Part shown: positions 16,864 to 22,402 of the stretch, piece after piece | Layout of the letters: each line of letters begins with the position of its first letter | Position numbering within the stretch: position 1 is the stretch's first letter | Source of the DNA: a virus | Direction: 5' to 3' (one strand) | IMG/VR virus record: IMGVR_UViG_3300014962_000020 | Coordinates: 1 to 38,540 of that record | DNA: 38,540 nt | The notes under the pieces: generated by a model | The model's database searches: none | The model's input: the letters and a program-made list of their open reading frames with translations, nothing else | Told to the model about the DNA's origin: nothing | Program-made: the position numbers and the translations under genes

Positions 16864-17018
16864 TAAATAAAAACCCTCTATAATATATAACCCTAAAAAA
16901 CTATACCCACTAACACAAAATCCAAAAACTTAACCAAACCGAAACATAAAAACATAACAAAACAGGACAAACACATACATAACCCCGCACCAGAAATAAC
17001 CCACAAAAATTTAGATGG

Positions 17019-17138
17019 GAGTAATACTCATACCCCCCGGTCTCGCGTTTAAGCATCGGGGGGTCATATTTCCTACCTTCCAGGTAGGGATTATATGGTA
17101 AGGATATCCTAACTAAATGGGGAGCAAGAAAGCTCCCC
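17019..17138. repeat. Run of five palindromes/hairpins
   Basis: In order: palindrome GAGTA-A-TACTC (17019-17029); 8-bp stem ACCCCCCG/CGGGGGGT with a 17-base loop (17032-17064); CCTACC/GGTAGG with loop TTCCA (17072-17088); palindrome AGGATATCCT (17101-17110); and GGGGAGC/GCTCCCC with loop AAGAAA (17119-17138), followed by ATCTTT. The last could terminate rightward transcripts weakly. The set lies at the centre of the divergent region next to the DnaA boxes, so operators or origin structure are also possible. Confidence 0.7.
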
Positions 17139-17209
17139 GATCTTTGACAGTCTGTAAACAACTATTCCCCAACATGTTTAATAACCAGCAAACTAAACAA
17201 TAGAACATG

Positions 17210-17259
17210 TTATCCACAGAATATCCACAAGATGTGCATAACAATAATAGTTATCCACA
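17210..17259. other. DnaA-box cluster, candidate replication origin
   Basis: Two perfect TTATCCACA boxes (17210-17218, 17251-17259), one reverse-strand TGTGCATAA (17233-17241, i.e. TTATGCACA) and one near match ATATCCACA (17221-17229) lie within 50 bp. All but the last fit the consensus TTATNCACA. Weaker TGTGGAT elements occur at 17303-17309 and 17463-17469. The cluster sits where the + strand changes from A/C-rich to G/T-rich and between the two divergent operons, as expected of a bidirectional, host DnaA-dependent origin. Confidence 0.65.
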
Positions 17260-17433
17260 AGAGCCAGAATGGCGACAGTCTGCTAATGGGTTTTACACGG
17301 GTTGTGGATTGTTGTTTGACGGGTTGTAAATATGTGTATGTCTTTACATTAGGTGTTTGTGGGGGTTTGTTTGTTTGTTAGGTGTTTGTGTGTTTGTCGA
17401 TGTTTGGCCGGTTGTCTAGGTGTCTTGATGTTT

Positions 17434-17483
17434 GGGTATGGGATACCCTGGCGGGTATGGGTTGTGGATACCCCTAGGGGTAT
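17434..17483. repeat. GGGTAT iteron cluster
   Basis: The hexamer GGGTAT or its complement ATACCC occurs five times in 50 bp in alternating orientation (17434, 17443, 17453, 17468, 17478), including a perfect 16-base palindrome at 17468-17483 with centre CCCTAGGG. This looks like a binding array for a regulator or replication protein, upstream of the first early gene. Confidence 0.65.
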
Positions 17484-17642
17484 TTGTTACTGGCGGGTAG
17501 AAATTGGTTGTTCCGTTTCTGGCGTTTCTCGTTTACCCTCTTCTCATGCGGCCCGCAGGCCCGCCCCTCATTACGGGTGGAGTACCTAACGGCCCCGCTT
17601 GTACCTTCTCAATTCAATAGTGGAAAGCTCCCCTTCAAGGTG

Positions 17643-17729
17643 GCCCACAGCCCGACCGCTTGGCGTGTCTGTGGGTTGCCTTGGCTCCACTGGCATTCGG
17701 CCGGCGGGGATCAGTTAGGGAGATAGCAA
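17643..17729 (+). promoter_or_regulatory. Leader element M0
   Basis: First and most divergent member of the two-hairpin leader family. Stem 1 is CCCACAG/CTGTGGG (17644-17675) with a long loop, extended by AAGG/CCTT outside. The segment ends with GGGGATC then TTAGGGAGA, the ribosome binding site, 8 bases before the ATG. Hairpin 2 is less clear than in the other copies. Confidence 0.5.
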
Positions 17730-17960
17730 ATGGATGATCTAACGACGACGACAGAGGCGGCCATTGACGTGGCCGCCGATGCTCTGCGCAATGCCGCTTG
17801 GGATCTACAGAGAGAGGCGGCCAATTGGCAACGCATGCTCGACGAGAACGCCGAAACGATGGACTACGCGAACAACCGCGAGAACGCGGTTAGGCGTGTC
17901 GAGTATCTATTGAAGGCTGCTTGCTTGCTCGATGATGCGCGGCGGTTCATGACGGCATAG
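17730..17960 (+). CDS. Early protein of unknown function, helical
   Basis: 76 aa, first gene of the rightward operon. It is all-helical in character with acidic and alanine residues (AAIDVAADALRNAAWDLQRE, then VRRVEYLLKAACLLDDARRF). An AGGGAGA ribosome binding site lies 8 bases upstream of the ATG. First-transcribed early phage genes often encode host-takeover proteins; nothing in the sequence shows its target. Confidence 0.75.
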   Translation: MDDLTTTTEAAIDVAADALRNAAWDLQREAANWQRMLDENAETMDYANNRENAVRRVEYLLKAACLLDDARRFMTA

Positions 17961-17963
17961 TGG

Positions 17964-18043
17964 CTGACGGTTGGGCAGGGAACCTAGGTTCCCTGCCTTT
18001 CCGCCTGCAACTAGGCAGGGATCGAGTAGGGAGAGGAAATATC
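17964..18043 (+). promoter_or_regulatory. Leader element M1 (two hairpins plus AGGGAGA)
   Basis: TGACGGTTG, then a perfect 24-base palindromic stem at 17974-17997 (arms GGCAGGGAACC), then TTTCCG, then hairpin 2 CCTGC/GCAGG with loop AACTAG (18004-18019), GATC and the AGGGAGAGG ribosome site. The outline is shared with M2-M5. Confidence 0.72.
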
Positions 18044-18235
18044 ATGAGCAAACATGCTCCCGCTACCGTAGAGCATGCGGCGGAGATTAAACTGCGCGTT
18101 GTGTTTCACGCTGGCGCGGATTTGACTGCGGATCAGGTGAGAGCGGCGGCGGTAGACGTTATCGTTTATGCGCTCGACTGCGGCGGCGACATGGACAGAG
18201 AGTTTTTTGACGCTGTGGAGGTCGAGCTGATCTAG
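18044..18235 (+). CDS. Small early protein
   Basis: 63 aa, MSKHAPATVEHAAEIKLRVV onwards; I see no motif. It has a beta strand (IKLRVVFHAG), a helix (TADQVRAAAVDVIVYALD) and an acidic C-terminus ending EVELI, a pattern like a small alpha/beta fold. I chose the ATG at 18044 over upstream in-frame codons because the upstream sequence is the structured leader M1 and the ribosome site AGGGAGAGG fits this ATG. Confidence 0.72.
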   Translation: MSKHAPATVEHAAEIKLRVVFHAGADLTADQVRAAAVDVIVYALDCGGDMDREFFDAVEVELI

Positions 18236-18309
18236 TGGTGAACGGTTTGCCTAGGGCAATTGCGCTAGGCTTTCCGCCTATCACTAGGGTAGGAAGATAT
18301 GGAGGAAAC
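18236..18309 (+). promoter_or_regulatory. Leader element M2
   Basis: GAACGGTTT, then stem 1 GCCTAG/CTAGGC with an inner GCAATTGC (18249-18270), then TTTCCGCC as in M1 and M4, then hairpin 2 CCTATC/GGTAGG with loop ACTAG (18277-18293), and the ribosome site GGAGGAAA before ATG 18310. Confidence 0.7.
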
Positions 18310-18609
18310 ATGCTAGAAAGCGGCGAGACACTAGACATTATCTGGCGGATCTTGGATCAGGCTCGCGCGGCATCGGCCGGCGGGAATTGCGAGTCTGACG
18401 AAGACACACTGTGGCGAATCGACTATGCGCTCAACGAATGGCGGCACAGTCCCGATGCGGGACTATTGGGGATCACTTGCGGCGATTGCGGACGGCTGTG
18501 CCGTGCGCATGACGGCTCTTCGGGTTGCGTGACAGTGTTCGGGCCAGAAGGTGCCGCATGGTGCTATGAGTGCGCGAGGGTCAACGGCAGAATGAGGGAT
18601 AACGTCTAG
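18310..18609 (+). CDS. Small zinc-binding early protein
   Basis: 99 aa. The N-terminal half is helical (TLDIIWRILDQARAA). The C-terminal half carries ITCGDCGRLC and later WCYECARV, i.e. two CxxC pairs about 30 residues apart, with GCVTVFGPEG between them, a plausible treble-clef or zinc-ribbon. The start follows leader M2. Small zinc proteins of this type are common in early operons of actinobacteriophages; the partner is unknown. Confidence 0.73.
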   Translation: MLESGETLDIIWRILDQARAASAGGNCESDEDTLWRIDYALNEWRHSPDAGLLGITCGDCGRLCRAHDGSSGCVTVFGPEGAAWCYECARVNGRMRDNV

Positions 18610-18614
18610 TGGTT

Positions 18615-18689
18615 GAGCATGGCTTAGCGGCGAAAGTCGCTAAGCCGTGTCCTGTAACTAGGCAGGAACAACTAAGGGAGAATAAACAA
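18615..18689 (+). promoter_or_regulatory. Leader element M3
   Basis: Stem 1 is an 11-bp hairpin beginning GGCTTAGCG and closed by a GAAA tetraloop (18621-18646). Hairpin 2 is CCTGT/GCAGG with loop AACTAG (18651-18666), almost the same loop as M1. Then CTAAGGGAGAA, the ribosome site for ATG 18690. Confidence 0.72.
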
Positions 18690-19310
18690 ATGAAATTCGA
18701 AATTTCTAGTGACGGCTTGACGGCTTTGGCAAGTGTTGGCGCATGCGCCAGCACTCAAGACAACCTAGCGCACCTGACTGGCGTTTATATCGTCGCGGAT
18801 CATTCCGGCATTGAGTCGGCCGCAACGGATCGGTTTAGACTGGCCGTTATTCGATTCTTTGACGGCGCTAACGGATTAAAGGTGCTTAGTGAGGGTTCGG
18901 TATTGATCCCCGCAAAGGAGCTGCAACGTGTCGCCAAGGCTCACAGCAAGGCACGCGGGCTAACTGTCACAGTGTCGGAAGATGGGGAATTTTTGACGGT
19001 CGCGGATAGGGAGAATTCGACAACTATTCGCACACTTAAAGGGTTTAGTTTCCCTGACCGGTATCGGGATCTATTGCCTGCCTATGGGCCAGAGGGGAAC
19101 CCCGAGCCATGCGGCACGGCTAAATTAAACGTTGAGTATCTAGCGACCTTGGCTAAACTCAAGCCTTGGCTCGGGTTGCTCAAGCCGTCGGGTGATGCCT
19201 CTAATCATTGGCGGGTATTCCCTGGCAAGTCCGGCAAGCCGTGGCTCTACACTTGGGAATATGCAGGCGTTAGCGCGGAATTTCTGCTGATGCCTATTCG
19301 GAACAATTAA
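18690..19310 (+). CDS. Truncated DnaN-like sliding clamp
   Basis: 206 aa. Residues 28-53 (AHLTGVYIVADHSGIES then ATDRFRLAV) match the core of bacterial beta-clamp domain 2 (L-x-G-V-x-x-x-x, A-T-D-G-H-R-L-A). Residues 71-83 (VLIPAKELQRVAK) and 116-130 (LKGFSFPDRYRDLLP) match the following helix and the 'G-x-F-P-D-Y' strand. Residues 146-156 (LNVEYLATLAK) and the C-terminus EFLLMPIR match the end of domain 3, where bacterial clamps finish with MPMR or MPVR. A normal subunit is ~370 aa with three domains; here domain 1 and part of domain 3 are absent. It probably tethers host polymerase III or acts as a decoy. No phage polymerase is present. Starts after leader M3. Confidence 0.75.
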   Translation: MKFEISSDGLTALASVGACASTQDNLAHLTGVYIVADHSGIESAATDRFRLAVIRFFDGANGLKVLSEGSVLIPAKELQRVAKAHSKARGLTVTVSEDGEFLTVADRENSTTIRTLKGFSFPDRYRDLLPAYGPEGNPEPCGTAKLNVEYLATLAKLKPWLGLLKPSGDASNHWRVFPGKSGKPWLYTWEYAGVSAEFLLMPIRNN

Positions 19311-19318
19311 ACGGTTGT

Positions 19319-19401
19319 CTGACGGTTGGCTAGGTGCGGATTCGCACCTAGCTTTCCGCCCGCTAACCGTTGCGGGATTAGATCAAGGGAGAAATTTAGA
19401 A
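19319..19401 (+). promoter_or_regulatory. Leader element M4
   Basis: TGACGGTTG, stem 1 of 10 perfect base pairs (GCTAGGTGCG/CGCACCTAGC, loop GATT, 19329-19352), TTTCCGCC, hairpin 2 CCCGC/GCGGG with loop TAACCGTT (19359-19376), then GATCAAGGGAGAA. The loop AACCGT could pair with the ACGGTT upstream, a possible pseudoknot. Confidence 0.73.
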
Positions 19402-19704
19402 ATGCGCTCTATATATGTTGAACAGCGAAATTGGTTTGATAAAGCGGCCGGAAATTCGTATTTCTCGGCGCGTGTGTTTGTTGATGGTAAGTGCGTGGCC
19501 GTTCTGCCGATGCAATACGGCTACGGCGATGCGGCAAGTTATGCAGCGTTAGTAGCTTTGAAAGAGGCCGGAATCACTCCCGCCGAATTCGAAGATCGTC
19601 GGCCGCTTTGGCAGTTGCGCGATTTTGGGTTTACCGTTCATACGGCTCCGCAAGTGTGGGGGCCGAAGAAACTGTGCAAAGAGTACGGAGAGGGGAACAT
19701 CTAG
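19402..19704 (+). CDS. Conserved-type early protein, WFDKxxGN family
   Basis: 100 aa. The opening IYVEQRNWFDKAAGNSYFSA is followed by RVFVDGKCVAVLPMQYGYGD, a pattern I recall in many phage proteins of unknown function (R-x-W-F-D-K, G-N-x-Y-F-S-A, Q-Y-G-Y-G). An Ala-rich helix and a basic C-terminus follow (WGPKKLCKEYGEGN). The start at 19402 follows leader M4 with AGGGAGA. Probably a small beta-sheet protein. Confidence 0.75.
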   Translation: MRSIYVEQRNWFDKAAGNSYFSARVFVDGKCVAVLPMQYGYGDAASYAALVALKEAGITPAEFEDRRPLWQLRDFGFTVHTAPQVWGPKKLCKEYGEGNI

Positions 19705-19705
19705 C

Positions 19706-19855
19706 ATGTTCGAATTTATGCTTGCCGCCGCTAGTGTCATTCTTTCCTTCGGGGTCGGATTCAAACTAGGAGCTAACGAGCAACGCCGCATTGATCTACG
19801 GCTAGTACACACTAGGCGCGAGGGTCATGCGGGCCGGCCGACTATTCACCTTTAG
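19706..19855 (+). CDS. Small membrane protein, 49 aa
   Basis: Starts MFEFMLAAASVILSFGVGFK, one hydrophobic segment of about 16-18 residues, followed by a basic tail (NEQRRIDLRLVHTRREGHAG). The ATG lies one base after the stop of the previous gene, with GGAGAGGGG about 10 bases upstream. A membrane-anchored early protein; superinfection exclusion or an inhibitor is possible, but the sequence does not tell. Confidence 0.6.
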   Translation: MFEFMLAAASVILSFGVGFKLGANEQRRIDLRLVHTRREGHAGRPTIHL

Positions 19856-19859
19856 ATAG

Positions 19860-19940
19860 GCGGATATTCGCCCACGAGGGTTAATCCTCGTGGGCGTTTA
19901 CCCGTAGATCACGGGATCAAATATTAGGGAGAAATAACCA
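19860..19940 (+). promoter_or_regulatory. Leader element M5
   Basis: Stem 1 is 11 perfect base pairs (CGCCCACGAGG/CCTCGTGGGCG, loop GTTAAT, 19869-19896). Hairpin 2 is CCCGT/ACGGG with loop AGATC (19901-19915). Then GATCAAATATTAGGGAGA before ATG 19941. Confidence 0.72.
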
Positions 19941-20216
19941 ATGGAAACATGGAAAGATTTAGGCAGCGGGTATTCCGCGCAATTCCATATTGTCGACGGG
20001 TTCACGCTCTATGGGCCGGTGGAGCCTACTAAACGGTTTATCGGTTACACACTTGAAGAGGCTTTAACCTTCTGGCGGGCCAAACTGGCCGAGTGTGGAT
20101 CCTGCGGGCTTGAATGGTGCGCCGAGTGCGATCCCGCGCCGAGCGCGCTGTGTCCCGCATGCAATGGGCGCGGCTATGCAATGGCTTGCACTGGCGACCA
20201 TGAGGGAAGGATCTAG
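19941..20216 (+). CDS. Zinc-binding early protein with DnaJ-type cysteine motifs
   Basis: 91 aa. The N-terminal part is alpha/beta (YSAQFHIVDGFTLYGPVEPT, then YTLEEALTFWRAKL). The C-terminal part has three CxxC pairs, CGSCGLEWCAEC and CPACNGRGY; CPACNGRGY is the C-x-x-C-x-G-x-G core of DnaJ-type zinc domains. Located after leader M5 and two bases before the next gene. Confidence 0.75.
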   Translation: METWKDLGSGYSAQFHIVDGFTLYGPVEPTKRFIGYTLEEALTFWRAKLAECGSCGLEWCAECDPAPSALCPACNGRGYAMACTGDHEGRI

Positions 20217-20218
20217 AC

Positions 20219-20440
20219 ATGCAGCTCGATCCTGAGGAGCGCACACGGCTTTATACGATGCTCCACGCTAAAGCGCAACCTATACAGGCTAACCCCTGGC
20301 AGTGCGACTGCGGGTGCGTCATTCTCGATGGATGCGACGGGTTCACAATCTATTTAGAACGGTTTACAGCGCCGATTAAATACGGCACCTACAATCCGGC
20401 CCACTCGTGCGAATGCCACGAGATAGACTCGCACGAATAA
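20219..20440 (+). CDS. Small cysteine-rich early protein
   Basis: 73 aa, with WQCDCGCVILDGCDG and a C-terminal HSCECHEIDSHE. The CDCGC and CECH pairs could bind one zinc. The N-terminus is a short helix (PEERTRLYTMLHAKA). AAGGA lies 9 bases before the ATG. It is the last gene before a 191-bp spacer. Confidence 0.72.
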   Translation: MQLDPEERTRLYTMLHAKAQPIQANPWQCDCGCVILDGCDGFTIYLERFTAPIKYGTYNPAHSCECHEIDSHE

Positions 20441-20631
20441 CTGATTCCACCTAGGCAAGTGGCTAAACTGCCTACCGAAACTTTTACATATTGTCAAACA
20501 TAAATCAACATAAATAAACATTCGCGGATTTGGCGGATTCCGCGCCGCACAGAAACTCTAGGTTTCTGGAATTGTGGTGGCGGATCCAATAGGATCGCGG
20601 ATCTAACCTTCTAATCCGAAAGGAAACTATT
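20441..20631 (+). promoter_or_regulatory. Spacer with three hairpins ahead of the WhiB-like gene
   Basis: TAGGCA/TGCCTA (20452-20474), AGAAAC/GTTTCT with loop TCTAG (20551-20567), and GATCC/GGATC with loop AATA (20583-20596), then GAAAGGAAA before the ATG. The AT-rich stretch at 20485-20520 may contain a promoter (TTGTCA is present), but no clear -10 can be fixed. Confidence 0.5.
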
Positions 20632-21078
20632 ATGGAAAACTGGTATGACGAAACCCCCTGTCGGGGTTTGGAATTTGTATTCGACATGGATCCGGACATC
20701 ACCCGTAAAGTCGATGCGAACACTAAACATCTTATGGCTATGGCTATCGAAGTGTGCGAGTCGTGCCCGGTGCGGGCCGAGTGTTTGGCGGATGCGTTGC
20801 AATACCGCGAGCAAGAGGGGATTCGGGCGGGTTTGACTCCGCGCCAGCGTATGAAGCTCGTCTCCCCGTCTGTGTTGTCATGGTCGGATCGACAGGCGAA
20901 GATCCTGTCTGAGCGGCTTCGGTTGAAGAATGAGAAAGACAACCAGCATGGCCTTAATTCGCCTTCCTGGCGACGTGGATGCGATTGCGCTATCTGTCGG
21001 TACACATCGACTGCCGAGCAGGAGATCGCGGCCAGAGAGGCCCTTAACGAGCGTTCTAGAAGGTCTCGTGCGAAGTAG
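20632..21078 (+). CDS. WhiB-like iron-sulfur transcription regulator
   Basis: 148 aa. Cysteines C10, C42, C45 and C51 give the C-x31-C-x2-C-x5-C spacing that holds a 4Fe-4S cluster in WhiB proteins, with VCESCPVRAECLADAL around the last three. GIRAGLTPRQR follows at about 63-73, at the place of the usual G-[VI]-W-G-G turn; here R replaces W. WhiB proteins bind the primary sigma factor and occur in Actinobacteria and their phages, the best host evidence here. A C-terminal extension has a second Cys group (GCDCAICRYTS), a motif common in actinobacteriophage proteins. It probably alters host promoter use. Confidence 0.88.
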   Translation: MENWYDETPCRGLEFVFDMDPDITRKVDANTKHLMAMAIEVCESCPVRAECLADALQYREQEGIRAGLTPRQRMKLVSPSVLSWSDRQAKILSERLRLKNEKDNQHGLNSPSWRRGCDCAICRYTSTAEQEIAAREALNERSRRSRAK

Positions 21079-21379
21079 GAAGGCCGAGTTGGCGGATTTG
21101 GTCGGATTGCTTGAATCCGAACACGACTCGGTGGAGGATTTAGCCGAAAAAGTCTGGCTTCTGATCGACAGTCAAAGATCGAGCCGCGACATGTTCCTGG
21201 TAGCCGTGAATCATGGTGGCGGATTGGTCATCGTCTACGGCTTGTATGTGACTGAGAATGCTGCTAAAAAGGATTTGGAGAAGTTCCGGTCTACGACCGG
21301 AAACGAGCGGGCATATGTGTTGCGGCTGGCGGATCCAGCCTCAATGTTCGATATTGAAGACTCTGAAAGATTTCTTTAA
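21068..21379 (+). CDS. Small early protein following the WhiB-like gene
   Basis: 103 aa, starting at GTG 21068 inside the end of the WhiB-like gene, with AGAAGG four bases upstream. The frame is open further up, but that part overlaps the WhiB-like coding sequence. The product has a charged helical N-terminus (RKAELADLVGLLESEHDSVE), then an alpha/beta part (DMFLVAVNHGGGLVIVYGLY) and ERAYVLRLADPASMF. It looks like a compact domain; function unknown. Confidence 0.68.
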   Translation: MRSRKAELADLVGLLESEHDSVEDLAEKVWLLIDSQRSSRDMFLVAVNHGGGLVIVYGLYVTENAAKKDLEKFRSTTGNERAYVLRLADPASMFDIEDSERFL

Positions 21380-21401
21380 ATGTCGTCGCTTTACGCCCAT
21401 C

Positions 21402-21417
21402 GCTCCGACAGCGGAGC
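21402..21417 (+). terminator. Possible intrinsic terminator
   Basis: GCTCCG-ACAG-CGGAGC hairpin 23 bases after a stop codon, followed by an AT-rich stretch (ATTCTAATTAAATAAA) with no pure T-run. Weak as a terminator, but the position before a new leader fits. Confidence 0.4.
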
Positions 21418-21494
21418 ATTCTAATTAAATAAATATATACAGCGCAAACCGAAAAGTTTTCGGCGTGTCGCGACCTTCCGGCAGGACTGTGTGC

Positions 21495-21595
21495 TACTGT
21501 CGGAATATGGATCGGCCTTCTCCCTGGCTGATCCAACTAGGAGGGGGCTGGTGATCTCCGTTATCTCCCTGACGATGCTGATCCCAGCCTCCTCC
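21495..21595 (+). promoter_or_regulatory. Structured leader of the replication genes
   Basis: TACTGT (21495-21500) fits an actinobacterial -10, and the ATG at 21507 would then start a leaderless 15-codon frame. Two helices follow. The first is GGATCGGCC/GGCTGATCC (21509-21534). The second is a 12-bp stem pairing GGAGGGGGCTGG (21540-21551) with 21584-21595 using one G-U. The second stem buries the GGAGGGG ribosome site of a 25-codon frame starting GTG 21551 (product MISVISLTMLIPASSAQKFL...). This resembles an attenuator or leader-peptide arrangement upstream of 21644. Confidence 0.5.
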
Positions 21596-21643
21596 GCCCA
21601 AAAGTTTCTCAACAACGAGAATAAGTGAAGAAAGGAAACCATT

Positions 21644-22039
21644 ATGGCTAAAGCTCTGGCTATCCCGGCTTTTGGCGACCCGTATGTGGTCGAATGGGAT
21701 CGCAGCGGGCCGGACGACGGCTATCGGGAGCTGATCTCCCACATCAACAGCACCATTGAAGGTCTGGCGGACTGCTACACGTTCCAAGAGGATTTCTCCT
21801 GGCTGCCTGACGAGAAGCCTTTCACTTTCCAAGTGTGGGCGAAGGACAATCCTAAAACCGACGATATCCGCAACGAGTGGGCATCATCGAAATACGCGGT
21901 TCCCGTCTACGGGCAAGTGCTGGTCACCGGCCTAGTCGGTATTGAGGCTGTCAGTCTCGATTGGGATGTTATCAACTACTATGCGGCGGAAGCCGACAGC
22001 ATGAACGACGGCGAGACGAAACTGTCATGGCTGTTGTAG
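21644..22039 (+). CDS. DUF3846-like early protein
   Basis: 131 aa. The pattern PYVVEWDRSG, DGYRELISHINSTIEG, then VWAKDNPKTDDIRNEWA and YGQVLVTGLVG resembles the small phage/plasmid family DUF3846 (V-x-G-x-I-E, a residue block before N-x-x-A, then G-x-V-V-V-G). Assignment is from memory and moderate. The C-terminal 20 residues are acidic. It starts after GAAAGGAAA and overlaps the next gene by 13 bases. Confidence 0.65.
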   Translation: MAKALAIPAFGDPYVVEWDRSGPDDGYRELISHINSTIEGLADCYTFQEDFSWLPDEKPFTFQVWAKDNPKTDDIRNEWASSKYAVPVYGQVLVTGLVGIEAVSLDWDVINYYAAEADSMNDGETKLSWLL

Positions 22040-22236
22040 TAGACGGTTGGGAGCTGCCCGACCATGTTTCGTATAGTTCGCTGACAACCTATCTGGATTG
22101 CGGTTGGATGTATGTTCTGACTCGTGGCGCGAAGGTCGCTGAACGGCCTTCATGTTGGCTTACCGGCGGTTCAGCAGTCCATGAGGCTACCGAACAGTTG
22201 GATCGTGAATGGTGGGAGGAAAGCAAGAATGCCTGA
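22027..22236 (+). CDS. RecB/Cas4-like nuclease, N-terminal half
   Basis: 69 aa. VSYSSLTTYLDCGWMYVL (residues 14-31) and GGSAVHEATEQLD (47-59) are the first cysteine helix and the G-x-x-x-H-x-x-x-E motif of PD-(D/E)XK exonucleases of the RecB/Cas4 type. C25 would be the first Fe-S ligand, and H52 and E56 part of the active site. The protein stops after EWWEESKNA, exactly where other members continue. The remaining catalytic part is the separate gene at 22359-23024. Either a functional two-subunit enzyme or a recent break. Confidence 0.8.
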   Translation: MAVVVDGWELPDHVSYSSLTTYLDCGWMYVLTRGAKVAERPSCWLTGGSAVHEATEQLDREWWEESKNA

Positions 22237-22402
22237 AGAATTCATCTCGGATCCTGTCGGTATGGATCTGGTGGAAGTCGATTTCGCTGGCGAGAAGTTC
22301 GTGATCGCCGGCAACGGCATGTTCGTCACAATGCCGCTAGAACTTTGGGAGAAGGTGTATGTCGCAGCTAGTATCGGATCTGTTCAAACAGAAGTGGAAT
22401 GA
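22229..22402 (+). CDS. 57-aa protein between the nuclease halves
   Basis: Starts at ATG 22229, overlapping the end of the N-half gene by 8 bases, and ends 44 bases inside the C-half gene. The product MPEEFISDPVGMDLVEVDFA, then GEKFVIAGNGMFVTMPLELW, reads as a small acidic beta protein, so it appears to be a real gene inserted within the nuclease. No family known. It may be the insertion that split the enzyme or a linker subunit. Confidence 0.6.
   Translation: MPEEFISDPVGMDLVEVDFAGEKFVIAGNGMFVTMPLELWEKVYVAASIGSVQTEVE

Larger units (their letters stand above)
16667..17729. other. Divergent non-coding control and origin region
   Basis: No credible gene lies here. On the + strand, 16667-17010 is strongly A/C-rich with AT runs (16740-16796), while 17284-17420 is strongly G/T-rich. 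Several open frames here simply read these biased tracts. The region holds hairpins, palindromes, DnaA-like boxes and GGGTAT repeats listed separately. It must contain the promoters of both arms, but I could not pick a convincing -35/-10 pair; a TTGACA at 17144-17149 has no good -10 partner. Confidence 0.85.

Noticed and set aside
17144-17149. TTGACA as a -35 promoter element
   Set aside because: No acceptable -10 hexamer at 15-19 bases; left unassigned.
16910-17161. 83-codon minus-strand frame in the control region
   Set aside because: It crosses several palindromes, and its C-terminal part only reads the complement of the A/C-biased tract; no ribosome site.
17353-17589. 78-codon + frame in the control region
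   Set aside because: It only reads a G/T-rich tract (FVGVCLFVRCLCVC) and lacks a ribosome site.
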